A stretch of 44,249 bases of DNA, from NCBI GenBank assembly GCA_903905655.1, contig CAIVHG010000008.1, positions 1-44,249 of the forward strand, written 5' to 3'. How positions within the stretch are numbered: the stretch's first letter is position 1; every line of letters starts with the position of its first letter. Under the pieces are notes generated by a model, which was not told the origin of the DNA, did no database searches, and was given only the letters and a program-made list of their open reading frames with translations. Source of the stretch: an uncultured beta proteobacterium (lineage in GTDB: Bacteria > Pseudomonadota > Gammaproteobacteria > Burkholderiales > SG8-41). Shown here piece after piece: positions 33,730 through 43,185 of this stretch. A program made the position numbers and the translations under genes.

Positions 33730-34287
33730 ATGGCCAATCGACTCACCAAGATCTACACGCGCACCGGCGACGCCGGCACCACCGGGCTCTCCGACGGCGC
33801 ACGTGTCTCCAAGGACGCGCCGCGCATCGAAGCAATGGGCGGTGTCGACGAGCTGAACAGCTTTATCGGGCTGCTGCTGTGCGAAGACCTGCCACCCGAC
33901 GCGCGCAGCGCGCTGACCGGCGTGCAGCACGACCTGTTCGACCTGGGCGGCGAGTTGAGCATGCCCGGCCACACCATCATGAGCGACGCCCATAGCGCGC
34001 GCCTCGAATCGCTGCTCGACGCGTTCAATGCGACGCTGCCACCGCTCAAGGATTTCATCCTCCCCGGCGGCTCGCGCGCAGCGAGCCTTGCACATGTGGC
34101 GCGCACGGTGTGCCGGCGCGCCGAGCGCGCGCTCGTCGCCTGCGGGCCCGGGGAAGCGCTGCCCGCGCCCCTGCTGCAGTACCTCAACCGCCTCTCGGAC
34201 CTGCTGTTCGTGCTGGCGCGCGTGCTCAACCGCCATGCCGGGAGCGAGGACGTCTACTGGAAAATCGGGAAGAACCGCGACAGCTGA
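33730..34287 (+). CDS. PduO-type ATP:cob(I)alamin adenosyltransferase
   Basis: It adds the adenosyl group to cob(I)alamin, forming coenzyme B12. The 185-residue sequence has the family's N-terminal ATP loop KIYTRTGDAGTTGLSDGARV (about 6-25), MGGVDELNSFIG (about 36-47) and RTVCRRAERALVA, all on a helical-bundle plan. AGG is about 8 bp upstream of the ATG. No other cobalamin gene and no B12-dependent enzyme is in the window, and I see no cobalamin riboswitch in the 101-bp spacer shared with the cytochromes. Confidence 0.95.
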   Translation: MANRLTKIYTRTGDAGTTGLSDGARVSKDAPRIEAMGGVDELNSFIGLLLCEDLPPDARSALTGVQHDLFDLGGELSMPGHTIMSDAHSARLESLLDAFNATLPPLKDFILPGGSRAASLAHVARTVCRRAERALVACGPGEALPAPLLQYLNRLSDLLFVLARVLNRHAGSEDVYWKIGKNRDS

Positions 34288-34301
34288 ACGCAGTTGCCTG
34301 C

Positions 34302-34835
34302 TCAGCTCATGTATTGCAGCAGCTGCGCGCTGGTCTGGCGCAGCCGCTGCGAGAGCATGGTCACGAGCTTGATCAGTATCTTCGCGCCCAAGGCGGGCCG
34401 CTCAAGGATAATGCGCGCGACATCGTCGCGCGTAAGCACACTGAAGGTCACGGCGTCGGCCGCGCTGCAACTCGCGAAGCGCGGCTCGCCATCGATCATC
34501 GACATTTCTCCCAGCGTCATGCCTGGCATCACCGTAGTCATGTGCTGCGTTGCGCCCGCCGCATTGGTCTTGGAAATGTCCACCGTGCCCTCGATGACGA
34601 GCAGCATATAGTCACCGCTGCCGTGCTCGCAGATCAGGGGCTGCCCGCGGCTAGCGCGGTAGACGCGCATGTACTCGGCGGCGAGCGCGATGTCGTCGCG
34701 GTTGAATTCGGAGAAGAACTGCGAGCGGTCAGTAAGCGGGCAGATCTGATCGAGGAATTTCGTGCCCTCGCCCAGGCACTCGAAATCCTCGAGTCTGGGG
34801 TTAAGGACCGGAGCGCGCTGCAGGTTTACTGTCAT
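34302..34835 (-). CDS. Single-domain cyclic nucleotide-binding protein
   Basis: This is a protein of 177 residues consisting of one cNMP-binding (Crp-like) domain, about 38-160. The phosphate-binding cassette is recognisable in MTLGEMSMIDGEPRFASCSA (105-124), where the Gly-Glu and Arg are in the usual places. There is no helix-turn-helix, kinase or channel domain. The last 30 residues are helical. It ends the minus-strand run that begins at yhdP, 39 bp after aroG. It may serve as a cyclic-nucleotide-responsive partner of another protein; the ligand is unknown. Confidence 0.85.
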   Translation of the reverse strand: MTVNLQRAPVLNPRLEDFECLGEGTKFLDQICPLTDRSQFFSEFNRDDIALAAEYMRVYRASRGQPLICEHGSGDYMLLVIEGTVDISKTNAAGATQHMTTVMPGMTLGEMSMIDGEPRFASCSAADAVTFSVLTRDDVARIILERPALGAKILIKLVTMLSQRLRQTSAQLLQYMS

Positions 34836-34874
34836 CGGGGTCCGCGATAGTAAGCAGTGCGCGATTAATCCGGC

Positions 34875-35948
34875 TCAGGACTCTTCGGTATCGAGCCGTT
34901 TAGTGCGGCGTGTGCGCACGGCGTCCGCAAACTGGTCGAACAGCTTGCGCGTGTCTTCCCAGCTGATGCAGCCATCGGTAATGCTCTGGCCGTAAAGCAG
35001 CGGCTTGCCGGGCACCAGGTCCTGGCGGCCGCCCTTCAGGTGGCTTTCCACCATCACGCCGAAGATGCGCTCCTCGCCGCCCGCCAACTGGCCCGCGACA
35101 TCGACGCCCACATCCATCTGTTTCTGCGCGTTCTTGCTGGAATTGGCGTGGCTGAAATCGATCATCAGGCGCTGCGCGAGTCCAGCTTCGGCGAGCCCCT
35201 GCGCGGCGCTGTTAACGCTGGCGGCATCGTAGTTCGGCGCCTTGCCTCCGCGCAGGATGATGTGGCAGTCCTCGTTGCCGGTGGTGGCGACGATCGCCGA
35301 GTGGCCGCCCTTGGTGACCGACAGGAAATGATGCGGCGCCTGGGCAGCGCGTATCGCATCCACCGCGATCTTGATGTTGCCGTCGGTGCCGTTCTTGAAC
35401 CCAACCGGGCACGAGAGCCCCGAGGCGAGTTCGCGATGAATCTGGCTTTCGGTGGTGCGCGCGCCGATCGCGCCCCATGACACGAGATCCGCGATGTACT
35501 GCGGCGTAATCATGTCGAGGAACTCGCAACCCGCCGGCACCCCCATGTCGTTGATGTCGAGCAGGAGCTCGCGCGCCACCCGCAGCCCCTCGTTGATGCT
35601 GAAGCTGCCGTCGAGCAGCGGGTCGTTGATCAACCCCTTCCAGCCGAGCGTGGTGCGCGGCTTCTCGAAGTAGACGCGCATCACGATCAGTAGATCCGCA
35701 GCGAGCCGCTCCTTTTCCTCCTTGAGACGGACCGCGTACTCCTGGGCCGCCTTCACGTCGTGGATAGAGCAGGGACCAACGATGACCAGCAGCCGGTCGT
35801 CTGCGCCGTGCAGGATGCGATGGATCGCCTGCCGCGTGTCGTATGTCAGCTGCGCAGCACGCTCCGACAACGGAAACTCGCGCAGCAGGTGCGCGGGCGT
35901 CGTGAGCTCTTTGATCTCGCGGATACGCAGGTCGTCGGTTTGAGGCAT
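34875..35948 (-). CDS. aroG: 3-deoxy-7-phosphoheptulonate synthase (class I DAHP synthase)
   Basis: It condenses phosphoenolpyruvate with erythrose 4-phosphate, the first step of aromatic amino acid synthesis. At 357 residues it has the AroG/F/H plan: VIVGPCSIHD-like VGPCSIHDVKAA (about 56-67), MRVYFEKPRTTLGWKGLIND (about 92-111), GARTTESQIHRELASGLSCP and the metal-binding His in DFSHANSSKN. Which amino acid inhibits it cannot be read reliably, so aroG is used in the general sense. ATG 35948 has no clear ribosome site. Confidence 0.95.
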   Translation of the reverse strand: MPQTDDLRIREIKELTTPAHLLREFPLSERAAQLTYDTRQAIHRILHGADDRLLVIVGPCSIHDVKAAQEYAVRLKEEKERLAADLLIVMRVYFEKPRTTLGWKGLINDPLLDGSFSINEGLRVARELLLDINDMGVPAGCEFLDMITPQYIADLVSWGAIGARTTESQIHRELASGLSCPVGFKNGTDGNIKIAVDAIRAAQAPHHFLSVTKGGHSAIVATTGNEDCHIILRGGKAPNYDAASVNSAAQGLAEAGLAQRLMIDFSHANSSKNAQKQMDVGVDVAGQLAGGEERIFGVMVESHLKGGRQDLVPGKPLLYGQSITDGCISWEDTRKLFDQFADAVRTRRTKRLDTEES

Positions 35949-35966
35949 ATTTTTTTAAACGCAGGT

Positions 35967-35987
35967 GGCAAAAGGCAAAATATTATA
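35967..35987 (-). promoter_or_regulatory. Candidate -10 element and tandem repeat before aroG
   Basis: On the minus strand a perfect TATAAT (35982-35987) lies about 35 bp before aroG, followed by two exact tandem copies of TTTTGCC (35967-35980) at the likely transcription start. No good -35 element is visible at 17 bp. The 121-bp greB-aroG spacer also has a GC-rich stem near 36042-36060 without a T-run. Confidence 0.35.
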
Positions 35988-36069
35988 GCGCAGTATCCCC
36001 GCGCTCACCCGCGGCGCATGCCTAAGCGCGCCGTGACCTATGCCGCAGCCGCGGCTTGGCTGCCCGTGC

Positions 36070-36627
36070 TCAGTCGTCCAATGCCACGTAACGCACTGCC
36101 AGCACTTCAAGTTCCACCGGCCCGGAGGGCGCATTCAGTTTGACGACATCGCCCTCGCGCGCGCGGTTGAGCGCGCGCGCAACCGGCGAGATCCAGCTGA
36201 TGTGGCCGCGCACCGGATCGACCTCGTCCTCGCCGACGATGCTCACTGTGCGCTCGCTGCCATCGCCATCGCGATAGGTGACGGTCGCTCCAAAAAAGAT
36301 TTGCTCGACTCCGCTGCGCGCGGGATCGACCACTTCCGCGGCCTCCATGCGCTTGCCCAGAAACCTGATGCGGTGGTCGATCTCGCGCAGCCGGCGCTTG
36401 CCGTAGATGTAATCGGCGTTTTCCGAGCGGTCGCCGTTGGACGCCGCCCACGCGATCACCTTGACCAGCGCGGGCCGCTCCGCGTCGAGCAAACGTTCAT
36501 GTTCCGCCTTGAGCCGCGCATAGCCCGCGGGCGTGATGTAATTCTTGGTGCTCGCCGCCGCCGGCACCGGACGGATCTGCCCTGCTTTGAGCGCGCGTTC
36601 GCGCTCGAGGTCTTCTAGCCTGCGCAT
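36070..36627 (-). CDS. greB: Transcription elongation factor GreB
   Basis: It rescues backtracked RNA polymerase by stimulating transcript cleavage. The 185-residue protein has the coiled-coil N-terminal domain beginning NYITPAGYARLKAEHERLL and carrying the acidic tip in NGDRSENADYIYGKRRLREI, where the Asp and Glu required for cleavage are kept. The globular C-terminal domain has ISWISPVARALNRAREGDVV. It has about 27 extra residues before the usual GreB start; ATG 36627 is used, and a GTG at 36654 would extend it further. Confidence 0.94.
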   Translation of the reverse strand: MRRLEDLERERALKAGQIRPVPAAASTKNYITPAGYARLKAEHERLLDAERPALVKVIAWAASNGDRSENADYIYGKRRLREIDHRIRFLGKRMEAAEVVDPARSGVEQIFFGATVTYRDGDGSERTVSIVGEDEVDPVRGHISWISPVARALNRAREGDVVKLNAPSGPVELEVLAVRYVALDD

Positions 36628-36682
36628 CCTGAATCCGCTTGCTGATCTGCGCACACCGATGTCGCGTGTTTCAATCCCGTGT

Positions 36683-38158
36683 TCAACCCGTCCCTCCGAC
36701 AGTCAGCGCGTCGATTCTCAGCGTTGGCTGCCCGACGCCCACCGGAACGCTCTGCCCTTCCTTGCCGCAGGTGCCCACCCCGGTGTCGAGCGCCATGTCG
36801 TTGCCGATCATCGCAACCCGCGTCAGCACGTCGGGGCCGTTGCCGATGAGCGTGGCCCCGCGCACCGGATAAGTCACCTTGCCATTCTCGATCATGTAGG
36901 CCTCGGAGGCCGAGAACACGAACTTGCCGTTGGTGATGTCGACCTGGCCGCCGCCGAAATTGACCGCATACAGGCCGTGCTTTACCGAAGCGATGATTTC
37001 ATCCGGATGGCGATCGCCGTTCAGCATGTAGGTGTTCGTCATGCGCGGCATCGGCACATGCGCGTACGACTCGCGCCGGCCGTTGCCGGTGACCGGCGCT
37101 TTCATGAGCCGCGCATTCAGGCTGTCCTGCAGATAGCTCCTCAGCACGCCGTTTTCGATCAGCACATTGCACTGGGTGGCATTGCCCTCGTCGTCGATGT
37201 TGAGAGAGCCGCGGCGCTGCGCGATGGTGCCGTCGTCGACCACCGTCACGCCCGGTGCCGCGACGCGCTCGCCGATGCGGCCACTGAAAGCGGAGCTGCC
37301 CTTGCGGTTGAAATCGCCTTCGAGTCCGTGGCCGATCGCTTCGTGCAGCAGCACGCCCGGCCAGCCAGGGCCGAGCACTACGGTCATGCTGCCGGCCGGC
37401 GCCGGACGCGCCTTCAGGTTGGTTAGCGCCTGCGACACCGCGCGTTCGGCGTAGTCCTGCAGCACCGCATCCGTGAAATAAGCGTAATCGAAGCGTCCGC
37501 CGCCGCCCGAACTGCCCTGCTCGCGGCGCCCGTCGCGTTCCACGATCACCTGCAATGACAGGCGCACCAGCGGGCGCACGTCGGCGGCGGTCACGCCGTC
37601 GCTGCGCGCCACCAGAATCACTTCGTATTCACCGCCCAGATTCGCGATCACCTGCGTCACGCATGGGTCGAGCGCACGCGCCCGGCGCTCGACGTTCTCG
37701 AGCAGCGCAACCTTCGCCGCGTCGTCCAGACTCGCCAAGGGATCCTGCGGCAGATAAAGGCTGCGCCCGCTGCCGCGGCGCGCCACCTGCGTCGCACCAT
37801 TGCCGCCCTGGCGCGCGATGGCGCGCGTGGCGTGAGTCGCAGCGGTCAGCGCCGTGAGGCTGATTTCGTCGGAATAGGCAAACGCCGTCTTTTCACCGGA
37901 GACCGCGCGCACCCCCACACCCTGATCGATGTTGAAGCTGCCGGCCTTGACGATGCCCTCTTCCAGGCTCCAGCCTTCGCTGCGGCTGTACTGGAAATAC
38001 AGATCGGCGTAATCGACGCTGTGCACGAGCATCTGCCCGAACACCTGCTGCAGGGCGGAGTCGTCCAGCTCATGCGGCGCCAGCAGTATGCTGTTGGCGG
38101 TGGCGAACGACGTTTCGGCGTCCGCCGTGCGGGTCTCGCGTTTCGATTCTTGATCCAC
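36683..38158 (-). CDS. tldD: Metalloprotease TldD
   Basis: TldD forms a zinc protease with TldE that processes peptides, including microcin B17 and CcdA in E. coli. The 491 residues include the metal-binding motif [11 protein letters not shown] with His272 and His276, preceded by GWPGVLL. The N-terminal half contains [15 protein letters not shown]. The start is GTG at 38158, with no ATG before the conserved region; the first 25 residues are poorly conserved. No tldE (pmbA) gene is in the window. Order yhdP-nitrilase-tldD resembles yhdP-tldD of E. coli. Confidence 0.95.
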   Translation of the reverse strand: MDQESKRETRTADAETSFATANSILLAPHELDDSALQQVFGQMLVHSVDYADLYFQYSRSEGWSLEEGIVKAGSFNIDQGVGVRAVSGEKTAFAYSDEISLTALTAATHATRAIARQGGNGATQVARRGSGRSLYLPQDPLASLDDAAKVALLENVERRARALDPCVTQVIANLGGEYEVILVARSDGVTAADVRPLVRLSLQVIVERDGRREQGSSGGGGRFDYAYFTDAVLQDYAERAVSQALTNLKARPAPAGSMTVVLGPGWPGVLLHEAIGHGLEGDFNRKGSSAFSGRIGERVAAPGVTVVDDGTIAQRRGSLNIDDEGNATQCNVLIENGVLRSYLQDSLNARLMKAPVTGNGRRESYAHVPMPRMTNTYMLNGDRHPDEIIASVKHGLYAVNFGGGQVDITNGKFVFSASEAYMIENGKVTYPVRGATLIGNGPDVLTRVAMIGNDMALDTGVGTCGKEGQSVPVGVGQPTLRIDALTVGGTG

Positions 38159-38244
38159 TGAGTGTCTGATCCGTTAAAAGTCGTGAAGTTAAGAGATGGC
38201 CCCGCTTAGCGGATTTTCAATGCGCTGCCGCAAGCAAAGCCGAA

Positions 38245-39123
38245 TTAGCATTGGTGCAGGGTGCGATGCGCGAGCGCCGGCAGGCTTTTGCGCACGCGTC
38301 GCAGGTATTCGGGATTGATCCCCGCCACCACCACCCCCGAGCCGCGCGGCAAACGGTCCAGCACCACGCCCCAGGGATCGACGATCATGCTGTTGCCGTG
38401 CGTCTCGCGGCCATTCAAATGATAGCCGCCCTGCGCCGGCGCCAGCACGTAGGCCAGGTTCTCGATTGCCCGCGCGCGGATCAGCGTTTCCCAATGCGCC
38501 TTGCCGGTCGTCTCCGTGAACGCCGAGGGCACGAGGATGATATCCACGCCCTTCATCACCCGGTAGAGCTCGGGAAAGCGCAGATCATAGCAAATCGACA
38601 ATCCCAGGCGGCCGAACGGCGTGTCCACCGTCACGACGTCGCGACCGCGCTCAATCGTGCGTTCCTCAGAATAGCGCTCGGTGCCGGATTCGAAGCCGAA
38701 CAGATGGATCTTGTCGTAGCGCGCGGCGAGCTTGCCCTTGTCGTCGTATACAAGGCAGCTGTTTCTCACCCTGGCATCGTCCGCGCATTCGAGCGGAACC
38801 GAGCCGCCCACCAGCCAGATCTTGTGCTCGCGCGCCGTTTCCGACAGAAACTGCTGCATTTGCCCCTTGCCTGGCTTCTCGCGTATTTTGACTTTATCGC
38901 TGTCCTTCATGCCCATGATGCCGAAGTACTCGGGCAGCGCCACCAACTTTGCCCCCTGCTCGACGGCCATCGCGATCAGGCGCCGCGCCTCGTTGAGGTT
39001 TGCGGTCACGTTCGGGCCGGACGCCATTTGCACGCCGGCGATGCGCGTCAATGGCGCAGCCGGTTCGTTGTCTGCACGACTGCGATGCGGCCGCGCGCGG
39101 CCGAAGGAAGATGCCGATTTCAT
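38245..39123 (-). CDS. Carbon-nitrogen hydrolase (nitrilase superfamily, Nit1 type)
   Basis: This is a cytoplasmic amidase-like enzyme of 292 residues. The catalytic triad is complete: Glu65 (LPEYFG), Lys138 (YDKIHLF) and Cys178 (SICYDLRFPELYR). HLFGFESGT and NGRETHGNSMIVDPWG also fit the Nit1/deaminated-glutathione amidase branch, which repairs a wrongly deaminated form of glutathione. The first 26 residues are an Arg/Ser-rich extension before the domain start TRIAGVQMASG. I use ATG 39123; the frame is open upstream to 39207 but overlaps yhdP. Confidence 0.9.
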   Translation of the reverse strand: MKSASSFGRARPHRSRADNEPAAPLTRIAGVQMASGPNVTANLNEARRLIAMAVEQGAKLVALPEYFGIMGMKDSDKVKIREKPGKGQMQQFLSETAREHKIWLVGGSVPLECADDARVRNSCLVYDDKGKLAARYDKIHLFGFESGTERYSEERTIERGRDVVTVDTPFGRLGLSICYDLRFPELYRVMKGVDIILVPSAFTETTGKAHWETLIRARAIENLAYVLAPAQGGYHLNGRETHGNSMIVDPWGVVLDRLPRGSGVVVAGINPEYLRRVRKSLPALAHRTLHQC

Positions 39124-39175
39124 GCTCGAGTCTTTCTGAGAAAAAAGTTGCGAATGCGTTACTGCAGCGACCGCC

Positions 39176-42100
39176 CTAGCGCTCTGCTGCCGGTTCCTTT
39201 GAACCACCGGCCGGCGCGGTTCCCGCCTTGGAGACCTGAGGGTCGGACCAGGTCCCGGTGATGTCGTATTCGTATGCGGTCATTTTATCGAACGGATCCC
39301 TGAGTACTTTTTGCACGAGGAAACTCGCAATGCCCGCGACTGGGCCGCCGAGCAGCGCACCTGCGACTGCCACGCTGTCGCTCACGCTGGGGTAAACCTT
39401 GACGCGCAATTTCTGCGTCTCGGCATTGAGGTTGACCTCGCCGGACATCAGGATGCGCGCCGCCGGGCCCTGAATGCTGAAATCCTGCGTCGTTCCGATG
39501 CCATGGTTCACGCTGAACGCACCGGCAATCTCTTCGAACGCCAGGCCTTCGCTGAAGATGTCGCGAAAGTCGAGCGTCAGCCGCCGCGGCAGCGACTGCA
39601 GGCTCAGAATGCCCAGAAGCTTGCCCACCCCCGGATCCAGTTTGACGAACTGGCCCTTGTACGCCTGCAACTGCAGGTTTCCGGTGAGCGTTGCGAAGTC
39701 AACCTGCGCGGGGCTGCCCGCCCACGACAAGGGACCTTCAAGCTTGGCGGTGCCGCGGCGTACGCCCTCCGGATAGCCCAGGCGCGTAAGCAGTTTTCCG
39801 ATGTCGTTTACCTCGAGCTTGAGGTTCACCTGCGTGCGCGGCTGTGTGAGCCACCCCTGCCACAGGCCGTCGATGTTGAGCGTGGCCTCGGGATTAGTGA
39901 TGCGCAGCCGCTCGATGCGCCAGTCGCGTCCCTCAGGCACGGCGCTCACCTCGAGCTTGCCCAGTATTTTTTCATTGAGCTGAAAACGCTCCGCCTGGAT
40001 ATCGAGCGCGGGAAACTCGAGCGGTTGCTCGGCTGCTTCGCGCGGCGCAGCGGCGCGCCCCGCCAGTGCAGCTGGAATGGTGAGCGTTTTCAGGTGCGCC
40101 GTGATCCGGCCCTTACCCTGCGGGCGCCACGAAACGTCGCCCGCCACTTCCCGCCCGGCAAGCTGCACCGACTGCCAGTTGCCGCCCTGCGCGCTGCCGC
40201 TGATCGCAAGCTCGCTGAAGTGCCGCCCGAAAAAGTCGAGCGTACCGATTTTGACGTCGAGTCCCGCGAGGTCCATGCGGCTTGCGCCTGCCGGCAGCGC
40301 GCGGTACAACGCGAGCCAGCGGTCGAGATCCAGAACCGGGAGCGCACCGCGCACCCACACGCCGTTGCGGTCGGGTGCCGGCGCAGTGGCGCTGCCGAGC
40401 ATGACGGTGGCGCGCTCGATGCCATACTGCGCGCCTTGCTTGCGCCGCTGCAGTTGCGCGGAAACGACGTTGTCGAGCGCAAGCGAGATGCGGTCCTGCT
40501 GCCCGCTCACCAGGTGCCGCTCCACATGCAGCGGCAGGCTTTCCGCTGCGCCCTTAGCCAGCGGCGCCGGCAGCTCGGAGCCCAGCCCCAGCAATGTGGA
40601 GTCGAACACGATATCGGCATCGCGCTTGCGCAGCGTGACCGCGGCGCGCCAATCGGTAGCCCCGCGCAGATGCTGCAGCCAGCCGAGTTCGGATGCGCGG
40701 CGCACGTTGTCGATGTTCACGCGCCCGGCGATGTTCATGCGGGTGGCGCCGTCCGGCTGCGCGCTCGCGCTCAGCGTAGCGGGCCCGCCCAGCACCGTCA
40801 TCGTCGCGTTCGCCACGCGCACCGTAGCTTCCGTGAAATCGAGCCTGCCGTTGACCTGTTCGAGCGCGAACGGCGCGTCGTCGGCTTCGATCAGGTTGTT
40901 GACGAACGTGTAGGCGCCGCTCAACTTCATGTCCTGGGGATTGGACAACGGTATCGCGAGCCGGAGGGCGAGCCGGCCGCTGCCCTGTGCGCGCACGTCA
41001 GTGGTGAATCCGTCGATCAACTGCGTGACCGGGCTGCGCTCGATGAAATTCAGAAACTCTGCGGTCGCCCCTTCGGCCTCGCCGCTGATCGTCAGCAACC
41101 GGTTGGGCGCAGTGAGATCAGGCAGTTCGGCGCGCACGCGCGCGAGCCGCGCACCAAAAATCCGCCCCGCGCGCGCCGTCACGTCCATGCGCACGCCGCG
41201 AAAATCGAGATCGCCATCGAGGCCCTCGATCTTCGGCCAGCCCGGAACGTAATCGAGCACGCCGCCCGTGACATGCGCAGTCACCTCGAACAAGCCGCGT
41301 TTGCCCTCGCGAAACGGAAAGTCCTCGAGGTCTCCCTGCAAACGCAGCTTGACATTATTCGAGCCGCCGGCGAGAAACGCCGTGTTGAGCCAGCCGCGCG
41401 CGTGTTCACCCACCTGCAGCGGTATATAGCGCCTGACATTGCGCGCATCGGCGCGCGTCAGCGCGCCGGTGAGGTCGATCACGCCACGCTTGTCCGGCAC
41501 CGTGCGATAAGTACCGAACAGGCTGCCGGCGACATCGGCATTGGAAAATGCAATGTTGTTGAGCTTGATCTCATAGCGGTCCTGGTTCTTGCGCCACCCG
41601 ACCTGGGCGGTGAGCGTATCGAAATCGAGCTTGTCGCTGAACACGCTCGGCAGCTCTGCCGTTGCGCGCTTGGCGTCCAGATATAACGTGCCGCTGCGAT
41701 CGTCGCCGTCGATGCGCCCGCTCACGTTCGCAAAACCCGGCATGCCGCCGATGGCATTGACGCCGACCTTGTCAAAACGGCCGGTGACACTGTACTGCGC
41801 GAGCGCGGTGTACGCGCCTTTCCATTTCACCGACAGTTCATGCACGCTGCCGCGCGGCGCATAACGCACCAGCGCCTGGCGCAGCTCGGCAGGCAGCGGC
41901 AGATGGTCGGCCACCATGCGCAATGGCTCGAGTTCCAGCAGGCTTGCACGAAACTCGCCGCGCGCGCCGCCGGGTGCATCGTCATAGTAGACGCGCGCCA
42001 GCGTGTCGGACGGCTGCAGCGCGATACGGTCGTGCGTGGTCAGGCCCAGCTGCGTGGTCACGAGTTCGAAGCCGCCGCTCACCGCTTTCCAGACGAGTCG

Positions 42101-43018
42101 TCCCTTCAGCGCGTCGAGCACGAGTTCGGGCAGCTCGGCGCCGAGCTTGGTCTGCACCTGGGCGAGCTGCACGTCGGCCGTGATCTGGTCGAGCTTGCCG
42201 CTCTTCTGCGTGACCCAGATGCGCAGCGCGCCCGAGCCGCGCTGCAACGAAACCGGAAACTCAATCCACGGGCGCCACGCGGCGATATCGGTATGGTCGA
42301 ACTGGGCGTAGAGCTGCGCGTTGCCGCGCTCGAAATCTGTGAAGGTCCGGCCTTCGAGCACGCCGCGCACATCAAGCGGCGTGGCAAGCTCTGTGGGCGG
42401 AACGGCACGTAGCCCGAAGCGGTGAGTGCGGCCGCGGCTCTCCAATTTGAAATCGACATGCTCCAGGCGCAACACCGGCGCGCCGCGCATCTGATCGAGC
42501 CAGCCGATGCCGGCGTCGCGGATCACCACGTTGCCCTGCCGCAGCAGCCACTCGGACAGGCCGCTCTGCGGGTCGTAATTGAGCTCGATGCCGGCCACCG
42601 AGATCACGCCGCGCTCGTCGCGCTTGATGTTGAGATCGGGGCGCTCGATTTCCAGTACATCGAAACGCGGTTCCCAGTGTAAGAGTGACCACCAGGAGAG
42701 CGTGCCGTCGATGCGCCCGAACTTGAGCGCGGGCTGCCGGGCGCGGTCGAGCACCGCGACGTCGCCCAGCGTGAGCTGCAGGTTGAGCCCGCTCCAGCGC
42801 GCTTCCAGGTTGCCGATGGCAATCTCGTGCTTCGTGGCGGCACCCAGCTCGCGCGCAATAGCGTCGCGATAATCACCGATATGGGGCAGCACCACGAAGC
42901 GCAGTGCGCCCGCGGCGAGCGCAAATACGCACGTGCAGATCACCACCGCCCATGTCGCCATGCGCAGGACCTTGAACGCGCCGCTCTGCAGCCGTTGGTA
43001 TATGGAAAATATCGGCAC
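39176..43018 (-). CDS. yhdP: YhdP family AsmA-like protein
   Basis: It is a giant envelope protein of 1280 residues: one N-terminal membrane helix (about 20-42), then a long periplasmic part built of repeated beta strands as in AsmA/DUF3971 proteins. In E. coli YhdP helps move phospholipid from the inner to the outer membrane. The N-terminal WSGLNLQLTLGDVAV and the C-terminal LDFRDIFSEGLAFEEIAGAF and VAGALLGGPVAGIASFLVQK are typical of the family. The start is taken as GTG 43018; ATG 42961, just before the helix, is possible. It diverges from glnE. Confidence 0.93.
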   Translation of the reverse strand: MPIFSIYQRLQSGAFKVLRMATWAVVICTCVFALAAGALRFVVLPHIGDYRDAIARELGAATKHEIAIGNLEARWSGLNLQLTLGDVAVLDRARQPALKFGRIDGTLSWWSLLHWEPRFDVLEIERPDLNIKRDERGVISVAGIELNYDPQSGLSEWLLRQGNVVIRDAGIGWLDQMRGAPVLRLEHVDFKLESRGRTHRFGLRAVPPTELATPLDVRGVLEGRTFTDFERGNAQLYAQFDHTDIAAWRPWIEFPVSLQRGSGALRIWVTQKSGKLDQITADVQLAQVQTKLGAELPELVLDALKGRLVWKAVSGGFELVTTQLGLTTHDRIALQPSDTLARVYYDDAPGGARGEFRASLLELEPLRMVADHLPLPAELRQALVRYAPRGSVHELSVKWKGAYTALAQYSVTGRFDKVGVNAIGGMPGFANVSGRIDGDDRSGTLYLDAKRATAELPSVFSDKLDFDTLTAQVGWRKNQDRYEIKLNNIAFSNADVAGSLFGTYRTVPDKRGVIDLTGALTRADARNVRRYIPLQVGEHARGWLNTAFLAGGSNNVKLRLQGDLEDFPFREGKRGLFEVTAHVTGGVLDYVPGWPKIEGLDGDLDFRGVRMDVTARAGRIFGARLARVRAELPDLTAPNRLLTISGEAEGATAEFLNFIERSPVTQLIDGFTTDVRAQGSGRLALRLAIPLSNPQDMKLSGAYTFVNNLIEADDAPFALEQVNGRLDFTEATVRVANATMTVLGGPATLSASAQPDGATRMNIAGRVNIDNVRRASELGWLQHLRGATDWRAAVTLRKRDADIVFDSTLLGLGSELPAPLAKGAAESLPLHVERHLVSGQQDRISLALDNVVSAQLQRRKQGAQYGIERATVMLGSATAPAPDRNGVWVRGALPVLDLDRWLALYRALPAGASRMDLAGLDVKIGTLDFFGRHFSELAISGSAQGGNWQSVQLAGREVAGDVSWRPQGKGRITAHLKTLTIPAALAGRAAAPREAAEQPLEFPALDIQAERFQLNEKILGKLEVSAVPEGRDWRIERLRITNPEATLNIDGLWQGWLTQPRTQVNLKLEVNDIGKLLTRLGYPEGVRRGTAKLEGPLSWAGSPAQVDFATLTGNLQLQAYKGQFVKLDPGVGKLLGILSLQSLPRRLTLDFRDIFSEGLAFEEIAGAFSVNHGIGTTQDFSIQGPAARILMSGEVNLNAETQKLRVKVYPSVSDSVAVAGALLGGPVAGIASFLVQKVLRDPFDKMTAYEYDITGTWSDPQVSKAGTAPAGGSKEPAAER

Positions 43019-43120
43019 TATGCGCGCTAGATCGCTAGAATGTCTGTACTATCAGACGATTGTAACCCAAGAGTTGTCTTGTACCCTCACCCCATGCCCC
43101 ACTTTTCGCGCGTGGCTGCT

Positions 43121-43169
43121 TGCGCCGCAGCGCTGCCCGCGACGCCGCTTGCATATGACCTGCGGCGCA
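43121..43169 (+). repeat. Perfect 10-bp inverted repeat in the glnE leader
   Basis: TGCGCCGCAG (43121-43130) and CTGCGGCGCA (43160-43169) can pair as a GC-rich stem around a 29-nt loop, ending just before the glnE ribosome site AAGGTG. In the same 167-bp spacer GTCTG-TACTAT-CAGAC (43042-43057) is a smaller inverted repeat, and CGCTAGAt/CGCTAGAa is repeated in tandem near 43025-43040. Their roles are unknown. Confidence 0.45.
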
Positions 43170-43185
43170 GCACAAGGTGCAATGA

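Noticed and set aside
38159-38244. CCGCT-T-AGCGG repeat between the nitrilase gene and tldD
   Set aside because: Five base pairs with a one-base centre cannot fold as RNA and is likely chance.
39311-41686. Long plus-strand open frame opposite yhdP
   Set aside because: Same cause: codon bias of yhdP leaves the opposite frame open. The product is low-complexity and unrecognisable.
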